Positions 32,758 through 43,449 of a DNA stretch of 64,000 nucleotides are shown piece after piece. The stretch lies in contig CM059582.1 in the NCBI GenBank assembly GCA_030407085.1, forward strand, positions 133,942,001 to 134,006,000. Reading direction: 5' to 3'. The notes beneath the pieces are model-generated. The model was not told the DNA's origin, searched no databases, and saw only the letters and a list, made by a program, of their open reading frames with translations. This DNA comes from Trichopria drosophilae. Lineage: Eukaryota > Arthropoda > Insecta > Hymenoptera > Diapriidae. The position numbers and the translations under genes were made by a program. Numbering within the stretch: position 1 is the first letter of the stretch; each line of letters begins with the position of its first letter.

Positions 32758-33254
32758 ACCCCCCCCCCCCCCCACCCCCCCCCCCCCCCACCCCCCCCCC
32801 CCCCCACCCCCCCCCCCCCCCACCCCCCCCCCCCCCCACCCCCCCCCCCCCCCACCCCCCCCCCCCCCCACCCCCCCCCCCCCCCACCCCCCCCCCCCCC
32901 CACCCCCCCCCCCCCCCACCCCCCCCCCCCCCCACCCCCCCCCCCCCCCACCCCCCCCCCCCCCCACCCCCCCCCCCCCCCACCCCCCCCCCCCCCCACC
33001 CCCCCCCCCCCCCACCCCCCCCCCCCCCCACCCCCCCCCCCCCCCACCCCCCCCCCCCCCCACCCCCCCCCCCCCCCACCCCCCCCCCCCCCCACCCCCC
33101 CCCCCCCCCACCCCCCCCCCCCCCCACCCCCCCCCCCCCCCACCCCCCCCCCCCCCCACCCCCCCCCCCCCCCACCCCCCCCCCCCCCCACCCCCCCCCC
33201 CCCCCACCCCCCCCCCCCCCCACCCCCCCCCCCCCCCACCCCCCCCCCCCCCCA
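32758..33254. repeat. Perfect (A C15)31 array
   Basis: Exactly 31 runs of fifteen C separated by single A on the plus strand, at a strict 16 bp period from 32758 to 33254, with no visible variant unit. The minus strand is G15T repeated, strongly prone to form G-quadruplexes. Long poly-proline/threonine/histidine or poly-glycine frames run through it in several frames but are only composition. The strict regularity suggests recent expansion, or an assembly-built repeat. Confidence 0.95.
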
Positions 33255-34120
33255 AAATTACTACAAACGATTTAAACCATAGGATACTGCATTTTATTAA
33301 CACTAGAGGTGAAACGGTCGTTTGTAGTAGCTTAAAAATTTACTACAAACGATCTAAACCATAGGATATAATTTTTAATAACACTGGAGACGAAATAAAC
33401 GTTTGTAGTAGTTTGTAGTAGCTTTAGAAATTACTACAAACTATTGAAACCATAGGATACTGCATTTTATTAACACTAGAGGTGAAACGGACGTTGGTAG
33501 TAGCTTAAAAAATTACTACAAACGATTTAAACCTTCGGACACTGCAATTTATTAACACTAGAGATGAAACGGACGTTTGTAATAGCTTAAAAAATTACTA
33601 CAAAGGATTTAAACCATAGGATATTGTCTTTTATTAACAATACAGACGAAATAAACGTTTGTAGTTGTTTGTAGTTGCTTAATAAATTACTACAAACGAT
33701 TTAAACCATAGGACACTGCATTTTATTAACACTAGAGGTGGAACGGACGTTTGTAGTAGCTTAAAAAATTACTACAAACGATTTAAACCGTAGGGTATTA
33801 TATTTTATTAACAGTCGGGATAAAAGGGACGTTTGTAGTAGCTTAAAAAATTACTACAAACGATTTAGACCATAGGACATTGCATTTAGTAACACTTTAG
33901 AGGAAACGAAGGTTTGTAGTTACTTAAAAAATTACTATAAACGATTTAAACTATGGTACATTTTATTTTATTGACACTAGACATGAAATGAAGGTTTGTA
34001 TTTGTTTGCAGTTGCTCAAAATATAACTACTAACGATTTAAACGCCAGGATATGATTTGTAATTCATATTACATGTTGAATAAACGTTTGTTGTTGTTTA
34101 TAGTTGCCGCGGTTGCTTAA
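33255..34120. repeat. Satellite with 82 and 91 bp units, ACTACAAACG...CGTTTGTAGTAG
   Basis: Ten units start with ATTACTACAAACGATTTAAA at about 33256, 33338, 33429, 33511, 33592, 33684, 33767, 33849, 33930 and 34022. Most close with CGTTTGTAGTAGCTTAAA, so each unit has inverted ends. Units 2, 5 and 9 are about 91 bp because the closing word GTTTGTAGTA is doubled; the others are 81-83 bp, giving a loose three- to four-unit higher-order pattern. Divergence increases to the right, away from the C15A array. Nothing is encoded. Confidence 0.9.
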
Positions 34121-34639
34121 AAAAAACGATGAATTGTTATGAATATATTAATTTGCAATAAACTGCTTTTGAGAGCAATTGGGCACGAAATTAATATTTG
34201 TGGTTGTTTTGGTTACTCTTAATCGGAGGCTGTTTGGCGCGGTGAGTCGGGGGGGGGGGGGGGCGGCAACACTTTCCTATCAACTTTGTCTGTGAGTAGT
34301 GGGACTTTGCCAATGCAGACTATAAATATACATGTACATAAATTAAAAATCACAAAAATTAAAATATAAAAAAAAAAATTAAAAATAAAAAAAAATTTTT
34401 TTTATCATAAAACGGTTTTCTGTCTACTACAAACGGAAATTCCTTCACTACAATCAACTACAAACGATTTTCTGTCGGAAAAAAATGTAAAACAAAAAAT
34501 TTTTTAAACTGTGGTCCTGGGCTTTTTTGGACCCCCTGTAACTTTTTCTTTCTGCAACTACAAACGAAATTCGTTCTACTACATTCAACTACATTCATAA
34601 CTCTATCGAAATAGCGTTTTACATTTTGAATTTCGAAAA
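34121..34639. repeat. Degenerate end of the satellite and A/T- and G-rich runs
   Basis: Isolated words of the satellite (CTACAAACG at 34427-34440, 34458-34468 and 34556-34566) persist. There is a run of about fourteen G at 34248-34262 and an A/T-rich patch at 34340-34410. No gene. Confidence 0.55.
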
Positions 34640-35220
34640 GTCGGGTGCCAGGTTCACAAAGCTGGTCATAAGGGAATAAATAAGACATACCGCCATTTAT
34701 CTCGCACACATTACTGTGAAAACATGCGGTCGGACATAAGTGAAGTCATCGGTCGATGCTATCAGTGCCAGCATGGGAAAACAGCTCGGCAGAAAACCCG
34801 ACTTCCCATGATAATCACGGACACCCCGGCAGAAGCATTTGACAAGGTCGCATTAGACCTTTGAGGTCCGACCACGATATCTAGTGCCGGCAACAAGTAC
34901 GTCCTTACCATACAGGACTTGTTGACGAAATATTCGATGGCGGTACCACTGCCCGACGGTAGCGCCTTGTCCGTCGCGAAAGCATTCGCTACCAAATTTA
35001 TATGCCAGGTCGGAGCCCCGCGAGCAATTTTAACGGACCAAGGGCCTTGTTTCATGTCTGAAACCTTCAGAGAACTCGCTCGATTGTTTCAAATAGCGAA
35101 ATTGGCGACATCCACCTATCACCCACAATCAAATGGGAGTATATAGCGGAGTCATCACGTACTGACGGAATATTTACGGTGTTTTGTCAAGAATCGCGAG
35201 AACTGGGACGTATAGCTGAG
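34640..35220 (+). pseudogene. Ty3/gypsy integrase fragment, second copy
   Basis: One plus-strand frame encodes the zinc domain (HKAGH ... CYQCQHGK, HHCC type) and then the catalytic core. The first aspartate is in FDKVALDL, followed by a TGA at 34862-34864; YVLTIQDLLTKYSMAVPLPD follows; the second aspartate is in AILTDQGPCFMS; then TYHPQSNGSI, where TAG (35143-35145) replaces the codon of the catalytic glutamate. A third stop lies near 35213. The zinc and core part here and the tail at 2776-3320 belong to similar elements (both with a SNGSxxRS-type block), so they probably derive from one gypsy family. Confidence 0.88.
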
Positions 35221-35655
35221 GAAAGGCTACGATCCGCTAATCTTCACGATGATAAGGGATCGTCTCGCGGCACGTCCAGCAACGATGAGGAGTTCTAGGA
35301 CACGCGGGACTAAGGGGAGCAGGGGAAGGGGAGCTATCGGTCTCCTCTTTATTCCATCCGTCCGCTTTCGGGCCGACGTAACGCGCTCAGAGCTAGCAAG
35401 AGAAGGGAGTAGTGTTTTCGAATATAATTCTAATATAATTTCCAGTACTACATTCATGCCCGAATTAACATGCCCAGGATACACGTGCGGATTTTTTTCT
35501 GTTCCCGTGCGTATCAGTATTTTTGATGGTCTTCACCAGCTGGACCTCGACGAATGAGCTACCATTATAATTTTGTATTTAACGTAGTTCTTTTAACACG
35601 GGTTTGGGATATAGTTCCATATAACATAGTTTGGTTTGGTGTCAAATACGTGCTT
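35221..35655. other. Unassigned stretch
   Basis: GC-rich at 35230-35400, then AT-rich. Short open frames occur on both strands (for example 35249-35557) with no family signal. It may be element 3' sequence. Confidence 0.35.
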
Positions 35656-37274
35656 TCGATGTCACACGACTATGACGAAATAGTCGGTAAGGTGGCGTCG
35701 CTGACGGCAATGCAGTGGAACTACATTGCATATATATAGATATACATATTCGTTATATGGATGTACAAAATGTCAAATAAAGTTATGTTGACATTTTGAA
35801 ATACGTAAACAGATTTTTTACAATGTAATTGTTTAAAAGTGTCGGCAACTGATTTAAACATTTTAAATATGAAAGGAGAATTATAAAAGGCAAAAGAAAT
35901 TTTGCAAATGAGAGGAGACATCGACAGAAAACAACAATTATTAGATAAGTATACACAATTAGTCTGATAACCAGAACAAAGTTATAATAGTTATAATAAT
36001 TTTTAATACTAAAATATATTATAAAAGTTTATATACTTTGTGTAAATTTCATTTGTTTCAGGAGCGGTTAAAGGAAAAATTGGATTTGTTTTGTTTATAT
36101 TAAACGTGAGCGTTCTATTTCAATCTTACATATATACATACATTTAATACGAGATATTATGCTTGTTTATTCTATTAACCTTTTCAAGTGGATAACCTAT
36201 ACGTCTTCGCACCAGGTTTTTTTTCGATTCAATGTGGGGAACACAAATTAATTCTTTTTTCGGAGTAGAACTCGAGGTTGATTTACACCTAGGAATAATG
36301 CTGTATTTGTAGCTATGCAAAGATTGATTTCTTTTCTTTAACATTTTTATTGATTTGTCTCCTATTGCATTGAATTTCTCCCTGACGGTTAATGGAAACT
36401 CCACTTCTCACTGTGGTTGTTTCGAAAATAATAAAACAGAATTAAGTAAAGAAATATGTTTAGATTTTCAAATTTCAAAAGATTTGAAAAATACATTTGT
36501 ATGCACATAAACATGCACTGTTTATATGTAACAATATCAAATCAATAAAACATATCAAATCATAACAATAACAAATCAATAAAAATGTTAAAGAAAAGAA
36601 ATCAATCTTTGCATAGCTACAAATACAGCATTATTCCTAGGTGTAAATCAACCTCGAGTTCTACTCCGAAAAAAGAATTAATTTGTGTTCCCCACATTGA
36701 ATCGAAAAAAAACCTGGTGCGAAGACGTATAGGTTATCCACTTGAAAAGGTTAATAGAATAAACAAGCATAATATCTCGTATTAAATGTATGTATATATG
36801 TAAGATTGAAATAGAACGCTCACGTTTAATATAAACAAAACAAATCCAATTTTTCCTTTAACCGCTCCTGAAACAAATGAAATTTACACAAAGTATATAA
36901 ACTTTTATAATATATTTTAGTATTAAAAATTATTATAAACTATTATAACTTTGTTCTGGTTATCAGACTAATTGTGTATACTTATCTAATAATTGTTGTT
37001 TTCTGTCGATGTCTCCTCTCATTTGCAAAATTTCTTTTGCCTTTTATAAATCTCTTTTCATATTTAAAATGTTTAAATCAGTTGCCGACACTTTTAAACA
37101 ATTACATTGTAAAAAATCTGTTTACGTATTTCAAAATGTCAACATAACTTTATTTGACGTTTTGTACATGCATATAACGAATATGTATATCTATATATAT
37201 GCAATGTAGTTCCACTGCATTGCCGTCAGCGACGCCACCTTACCGACTATTTCGTCATAGTCACGTGACATCGA
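35656..37274. repeat. 0.7 kb inverted duplication with 208 bp spacer
   Basis: Arms 35656-36360 and 36569-37274 are reverse complements at about 97 percent by eye, from the outer word TCGATGTCAC to the inner ATTTTTATTGATTTGT. The spacer (36361-36568) has repeated ATCAAATCA words near its right edge. Both arms carry the same short basic open frame. No transposase is seen; the outer ends (GACTATTTCGTCATAGTC, itself a palindrome) could be element ends. Confidence 0.9.
36144..36404 (-). CDS. Small basic open frame in the left arm of the inverted duplication
   Basis: An 86-codon frame starts at 36404 (MEFPLTVREKFNAIGDKSIK) and ends at 36144; the first 15 codons lie in the spacer. The right arm carries the same frame on the plus strand from the internal methionine (36585-36785, 66 codons) with identical sequence. 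Lysine, arginine and serine are abundant (KCTSSSTPKK-like stretch, then KNLVRRRIGYPLEK). No known domain. Exact preservation in both arms more likely reflects recent duplication than selection. It may be a fragment of a larger element protein. Confidence 0.3.
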   Translation of the reverse strand: MEFPLTVREKFNAIGDKSIKMLKKRNQSLHSYKYSIIPRCKSTSSSTPKKELICVPHIESKKNLVRRRIGYPLEKVNRINKHNISY

Positions 37275-37927
37275 TTCAAACCGACGTTCAGTTTTCGGCA
37301 AATTTTAATAATTTATATCTAAACAATTACTTCGAAAATTGCAAAACTGTGTTGTACTTTTCATTTCTAATAATTATCTTTCGATTTAAATTAAATTTAA
37401 AATCATGCAAGTTCTCTATTTTTCACATCTGATGATGGATTCCGAATAAGAGACTTGATAACTCCGTTAGGAGCATCTTGTAAAATTTTTAAAAATTCAT
37501 CCGCCATTTTAGAGACCTCATTTTAAATTTGGAAAATCTCACTGTAAAATCCAGTTCAGCAAACCCGAGATCGTTATAGAATCTTACTGTCTTTTATTAC
37601 ACATTACTATTAATGACGTAAATTATAATGCCGCTGCACTATTCGAAGTACTAAATGTTTCAAAATTAGCCGCCTTGTACGAAAAGATTTTCACTATCTT
37701 TTGTAATGGAAAATGGTTAATATTCTTTGTATGAACAAATTACTTGAGAACTAGAAACACAACCTCCGAATAATTGTTGAGATTGCAGTGCAGGAATTTC
37801 ATATTTAAAATTGATAGACTTCAGGAAAAAATGTTGCTGAACAAAAAGTTCTTAGACTTGATCAAAGAACACGCTGAAATTTTTTCTGATTTTTTTTTGA
37901 CAACTTTGGAATTTTTCAAAATTTCAA
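37275..37927. other. AT-rich stretch with one short minus-strand open frame
   Basis: No recognised gene. On the minus strand 37403-37507 encodes 34 codons beginning MADEFLKILQDAPNG in a good start context (TAAAATGG); it could be a first exon or chance. Otherwise nothing. Confidence 0.35.
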
Positions 37928-38255
37928 AACACGGATGTTGTCATTATAGGGGAGGCTGCTCCGACGAAGCGCTAATTTTGAATATGGCAACAATTTAGAA
38001 TTAGAATTGATATTTGATATGACCCTGCCGGGAGGCTTTTATCCAAGCTAAAATGTTGTCATTATAGGGGGGACTGCTCCGAAGAAGCCCTAATTTTTAA
38101 TATGACAATAAGTTAGATTTAGAATTGAGGCTTGTTATAAATCTGCCGGGAGGTTTATATCCAAGGGGAAATATTGTCATTAATGGGGGACTGCTCAGAA
38201 GAAGCGCTAATTTTTAATATGGCGACAATTTAGAAGTAGAATTAGTATTTTACGA
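37928..38255. repeat. Tandem repeat, about 118 bp unit, nearly three copies
   Basis: Units begin near 37933, 38051 and 38169, each with TTGTCATTA, GGGG-CTGCTC-GA-GAAGC-CTAATTTT and TTTAGA-TTAGAATT. The first two also contain CTGCCGGGAGG. Identity between units is about 80 percent. Non-coding. Confidence 0.85.
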
Positions 38256-39975
38256 ATGAATAATTGATAACTATACAAGTACGTGTAATTCGGGCTATTA
38301 TTCATTATTTAATTTTATTTTGATTACCTCCTGAAATAATATATTGCATGCGATCAATATTTCAGGCATAAACATTGGTATTCGTATTTGCTTTTGTTTT
38401 AGAAGTCGGATCAAGAACGGCCTTGTTTTCGACTTCCAGAAGTACAAAACGTAAACATCAATCGAATACCGACAAGCAATCGGCTTATTACGGGCGTGCA
38501 GGGGGAAACGACGCGTTGGGATTCTGGAACGTTCGCGAAGGAAAGGGTACGCGAGAGCGACGTACCGAAACTTCGTGAACATTCGAGAAGGATTAAGAAA
38601 GAAGGACGGGAGGAGACGGAGTCTAGGGTGGATGGTACGGGCCGCGGGGTCTCCCCTACTATCAAGTTCGCGGTGTAGAAAGGGTACACGGCGGCCGGCG
38701 CGGCGCGAGCATCACGATTGCAACCGACGCATCGGATCGCTAGTCCGTTGGTAGCAGCCCTAGAGCCTGGAGGTACGTCTGGTCAAAAAGGAAAAACGCA
38801 AATCGCCTTCGGTTATCTGAGTCGGGTCTTCGGGTCGTATCGTGTTTCGGTGAATTTCCTCTTTGGCCGCGAATTTCTCTATGGTTAACTTCCGGGAATC
38901 TTTCTTTTCGAGGAGAATATCTCGAGTAGCTTCTTTAACGCGACTGTGGTTATCTCTTGTTGTTTTATTCGGCACATACGAGAAAAATGTGGTTATCTTA
39001 TGATTTTCTAGTTCTCGTTACTTTCGGAAGACGAAGCCGAAAGGCCACGCGCATTGGTAGGGTTAACTATCGGAAACGCGATGGAAGATCTTTCTCTTAA
39101 AATTCCATGAGATGCTTCGGTAAGAGGATAACTTCGTCCTTTTGAGGACTTCAGGAAAAAGCCGTCACGTGGATATCTTTTATGATCGTTCGGTATCCGG
39201 GAGAAATAACTAGCGGTTCGGGCGAACGTAAGATCGAATCTAGTGTGATTATCTTTATCGTTTCGAAAGTGCGTGTCCGGTGATCGGAAATAGGGATGGT
39301 AACGAAAACAGAAATAAGACGCGAGGAATGCTAAGTCCGCTGAACGTGATGCTCTGTGACGTTACACCGCGACGCCGACAAGATGGCTGCCGAACCGCGG
39401 TCCGCGACGCGATCTCCAGTTGGCTTGGCGAGCCGTTGATTAGCATGGTCGACATTTTAACTTCATAATTTAGTTTCCTATGAACGAAAACGCGAGCTCG
39501 TTCATTTTACCTTGGTTCGCTGGATCGCTCTTGTGAGTGATCGTATCTTGAACTTCTTGGTTATCTTTTCACTCTGTTAGAGTGAACACTGTGGTTATCC
39601 GTTATCTTGCTCCTCTAGTGTGGCGGCGCTATCTTACGAATTAACGATCGGACTTTTTGTGCAATAAGAAGGTTTTTCTCGGGTAATTCTCCTGCGGATC
39701 TGTCGGAAAGGAAAGGACCATGCGTGCGATGCTAACTGGACCGGGCCCTCCGCGCAGTTAAGTTACCTAGATTGCCGATTCACGAGCAATCTTTGTGGGG
39801 CCAAGGCTATCTAGCACTGCCGGAAGGTAGTGCCGGGGTTTTGTTGTTTTTGTACGTGAGACTAACTGTCTCTACGGAAACGCTAAAGTTGTTGCGTATA
39901 AGAATGAGTGCGTTAACTTGAATAGCAGTGTCCGCGATAAAACGAGAGCGTCCGCGTAATTTGTGTGGATTTAGT
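38256..39975. other. Unassigned stretch left of the BEL/Pao fragment
   Basis: Moderate GC, recurring GGTTATCT words (38880-39600), short open frames only. It may include flanking or 3' sequence of the BEL/Pao element, but no copy of its LTR could be recognised here. Confidence 0.4.
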
Positions 39976-39980
39976 AACGT

Positions 39981-40385
39981 TCAACGAAATCGCATCAAAA
40001 CGCCCGGAAGCGACCGTAGGAGATCTGGACCCGGAAGTAAACGATCGTTAAGACATATATTTCCTGTTCTCGCGGCCGCGTCGAAAACGAGTCTTATTTT
40101 TCCCGGTTTGTTAGGGTTTGTTACGCCGAAGTGGGGTAAGTACCAAAAATTGTCCTTTGGAAGGGGTTTTATCTGTTCTGCGTAACCATTTGTTATCAAG
40201 CGATCCATTTCGGCATAATAGAGTTTCGCGCGACGCGGATCTTTATCGAGTCTAGTTTCCACATTTTTTTGTCTTTTGAGCGCAGCAGATCTACTTTCTG
40301 GGAAACTGGTGTGATCGTCACGCCACAATAACCCCGTTTCCCAAAACGCGCCTACTTTGCGAGTTGTCGACTCTAAAATTTCCAA
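39981..40385 (-). pseudogene. BEL/Pao reverse transcriptase N-terminal part
   Basis: The frame shows hallmark BEL/Pao blocks: GLLWRDDHTSFPESRSAALK, then DPRRAKLYYAEMDRLITNGY, WYLPHFGVTNPNKPGKIRLV and FDAAA ... LNDRLLPGPDLLRSLPGVLM. These belong to the fingers region before the catalytic aspartates. The catalytic YxDD motif is not present because the sequence breaks off at 39981. A frameshift separates it from the protease part at about 40386-40468. Confidence 0.9.
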
Positions 40386-40468
40386 CGCTCATCTCTCACT
40401 TGGCACTATTCTTTCGGCGGTCCCTACTCCTAGCGCATCGATTTTGAAATAATCCCGTATGAGGCAAT

Positions 40469-41026
40469 CTAACGCGCCATCAGAAGATTCGACACCATTT
40501 TTTTCCCAGGCACAGTACAGAGGGCATATCGATTGTTCGACGAGGTCTTTCGCGAATCGCTACCGTGGACCACCCAGCCTCGCGAAACGAATGGCAAACC
40601 GCCCCCCACGCTGCGAAATTCCAATGTATTTATTACGTGGACATTGTCCTGACCAATTAGAATTACAGGTTTGGCATCAACATACGATTCTACTCTAAGG
40701 TCGCGAATATGGGGAAATTTAGAAATGAAAATTTTATCGAGCGATTGTACAGGTAGATCGAGATTAACGATGGTATGCACACCGGTTAATTTATAGGTTA
40801 AGAATGGACCTGATACTGAAATGGGTACTTTCTCGCTTTCTGTTTCAACTGGTCCGGTTTCCGAGACACCTTTTAAAAATAAATTAACGCGACAACCTCG
40901 CGTTCCCAGCTGGCGTGAAATACTCGCGTCTATTAACGTGATTGTAGATCCTTCGTCAAGTAACGCGTATGTATTTACGCAAGTAGTCGGACCAGATAAC
41001 GTTACTGGGAGAATTTTTAGTAACAC
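40469..41026 (-). pseudogene. BEL/Pao protease region
   Basis: The frame contains LLDEGSTITLIDASISRQLG, the aspartic protease active-site strand and following helix of BEL/Pao elements (D-x-G-S form), then VILIGQDNVHVINTLEF and RGWVVHG, a conserved spacer between protease and RT in this group. The protease cuts Gag-Pol. A stop ends the frame at 40469, and RT continues in another frame. Confidence 0.85.
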
Positions 41027-41347
41027 ACGACCCGAACCTAGTCACAAAACAATGCCGTCCGTGCGCTTTCGCGTATGCAAGGACTTCGGGTCCAACAATT
41101 GGTTTGAAAAGGACAATCGATTCTCTTTGCCCGTAAAATGATTTGCATTACGTTTATTGACGTTTCGAGTAGCACTTTTATTACAAATATATTTTGAATT
41201 AAAATTTTCATTATCATCGTGAAGTTTTCGATGGTGTTCTCTTTTGCAATTATCAATACCGCAGGGACGTTTCGAACCGTAGTCATTTAAACGGTGAGTA
41301 TTTGAGAGACATGAGAAACATCGATTTTCGGATCTTACCCAATTCCA

Positions 41348-41629
41348 TCATTCATGAACTGAAATTTCTGTGAACGATTGGCAATCGAAGATTCTGTGAT
41401 CCCTTTTGCCGCAATAATAACAACCGAACGTTTTGGTTTGTTTAGGAATTTCGTTGCAATTTAAATTTTCACGCACGACAGTTGCACATACTGCCCGAGT
41501 TGGCATTCGGCGTTTGCTCGGTACGCGAATTTCCTCGCGAGATTTTAAACGTTGATCGCGAGGTATCGAGGTTTCATTCATACCTGCGCGGCAAGATAAC
41601 TCTGCTTCTTGATATAAAAAGTTCCCCAA
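41348..41629 (-). pseudogene. BEL/Pao Gag zinc-knuckle part
   Basis: Contains one CCHC knuckle, CYYCGKRDHRIFDC, preceded by a basic stretch and GNFLYQEAELSCRAG near its start. A second cysteine-rich piece appears in the next, shifted frames (41038-41286). RNA-binding part of Gag. Confidence 0.75.
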
Positions 41630-41828
41630 CGAAACTAACCGCGGTTCGGATTATTCGTTGTTTTTTAAATATCTATTAAAATCGTATCTTAAGGATGACG
41701 GAATTTTGTGAATGATTTCGCGTACGAGTTCCGGACTATGTAAATAACCTATGTGGTTCAGAGATTGTTGGCTATGACGGCGCTCTTTACTTTTGTCCCG
41801 AATGAAATTATATCGCATGCCGGAGAAT

Positions 41829-42791
41829 CTAGTTTAGGCATATTTTGTTTAGGCATAATTCGTTTGTAATAGACTCTATGACCGTATTGGAATTGCCGAA
41901 ACGAGTTGATAACAAATTCATGACATCTGATGCCTTACAGGTACCAATCATGACACAGCCTATTGCCGATTTAGCTTCGCCTACCAATGCTCCCTGGAGA
42001 CGAGCGACATTTTCGCGGTCTGAACATTTGCCTAATTCTGTCGACAATTCGTATGATTGCTTAAATGATAGCCAATTCGCAGGGTTCCCGTCAAACTTCG
42101 GCAAAGCAGTCGCAGTCATTCGATTCACTAGACGATGCGAATCGTTTCCGGAATTAAACATTTCTGGTGAACGTTTTTTTTCTCGCAGTAAACATCTTTT
42201 TTGACAAATTCGCGGTGATTTTTCACGACAACCATGAACATTGCATTTTCGACGAGAATCGGAGGAAGCACGAGCAGTTCGGTCAGCAATACGATTAGAA
42301 TTACGTCTTCGATCACGACAATCACCACGTTCACAACAATGATTGGATTTACGAATATTTTCGCGCGATGACTTATCATATCCCTTCGTAATTGGCGAAC
42401 GGGATCTATATTGAACATAATTTCTATTAATTCGATCGTCGAATATTTCGGAATAGTAATCTTTATCACGGCAGTTTCGTCGAGCTCGGCTATCCTCGCG
42501 TACACAAACGGCTTCACACGATAGGCTATCCTCTGTTACAATTGACGAACGCGATTGACATATGTCGACGTCACCTGCACGGGGCATCGATCGATCTCGA
42601 GAAGCGAGGTTATCAAAATTTCCACGGTTTTGTTCCAATTCACCACCTGTAACGCACCGATTACAACTTGAAACAATCGAACGGCTGCGAGATCGAGAAG
42701 GGTTCGAAAATGCATCTAACCGCTTTTCTAACCTCGCGATTCGTTCCGCTTCTCCACGTAAACGATCACGGCCACGTTCAAGTTCTAACAT
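41829..42791 (-). pseudogene. BEL/Pao Gag, central part
   Basis: A 320-codon frame. The first two thirds are very rich in arginine and serine. The last third begins TALPKFDGNPANWLSFKQSY, the signature block of BEL/Pao capsid regions, followed by SDRENVARLQGALVGEAKSA and VMNLLSTRFGNSNTVIESI. The frame stops at 41829 before the zinc-knuckle part. The arginine-rich stretch is longer than I expect in this group and may be low-complexity expansion. Confidence 0.8.
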
Positions 42792-42940
42792 GAGATCATT
42801 ACGCTTTTCAAACGAATGAATTGACTCACTATATTCGGAGATATAATCGCGGTGATCACGTTTGACCGATCAGACGTTAATTAATTCGGATGAAGAATCA
42901 CGCGCGGCTTCCAAACTTAGGTTACTTCGATTTCTGACAT

Positions 42941-43403
42941 TTACCGCGGTTTCACACTGACGTACCTCTCTTTCGACGTCGTTCTGCTCCAAATTATCGG
43001 CCTGTTCACCGATAGCCGAGGGACCGGATGTCGATGCCTGTTCCAGCGCGTTACTTTGGGTCCTTTCGATACTGCTTCCATCTTCTTCTTGGTCGATTCA
43101 ATCCACGCTTGTAACACCAGGTATAATCTCTCGGATTCGCTTGGCTGGTAGCATAACCTCTCCATCGACTTGAGTTGAAATGGATGCAACATTTCGACTT
43201 CTAGCCGCTCGCAAGGTTAAGGCGATTTTCGTAGAATGCGCTGCCTGTCGTTTCGCCTTCTTCGTAGCCATCAACTCCGATTGCTGGATAATCGCTCGTG
43301 ATGTAGATTGCTTCGCTGGCCGACCTCTTTTTCGCAAATTCACCATTTTGAATTGTAATTCAATATTCTTTTTTAGTCGAAAGTCACTAACACAGGCACT
43401 CAC
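42941..43403 (-). pseudogene. BEL/Pao Gag N-terminal part
   Basis: Two overlapping frames (43098-43403, then 42941-43192) with a basic start KMVNLRKRGRPAKQSTSRAI, which resembles an AT-hook-like RGRP motif. It lies just inside the primer binding site, where Gag should start. The second frame continues at about 43100 by a frameshift. Confidence 0.55.
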
Positions 43404-43430
43404 TCCCGTCTTCGCTCGCCGGGGATATGG

Positions 43431-43448
43431 TCTCGGGTTTCGGCACCA
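43431..43448 (-). promoter_or_regulatory. BEL/Pao primer binding site
   Basis: On the minus strand the sequence TGGTGCCGAAACCCGAGA lies one base after an LTR-like end ...TTTTAAACA. A TGGTGCCGAAACCCG-type site, complementary to a tRNA 3' end, is typical of BEL/Pao elements. It fixes the right end of the internal region and the inner edge of the 5' LTR. Confidence 0.85.
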
Positions 43449-43449
43449 A

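Noticed and set aside
32406..33364. Long open frames (up to 277 codons) on both strands with poly-proline or poly-glycine
   Set aside because: They simply read the (A C15) array in several frames; no start context or domain supports a protein.
33255..34120. The ACTACAAACG repeats as a CRISPR-like array
   Set aside because: Units are contiguous with diverging sequence throughout and no unique spacers; the context is eukaryotic satellite.
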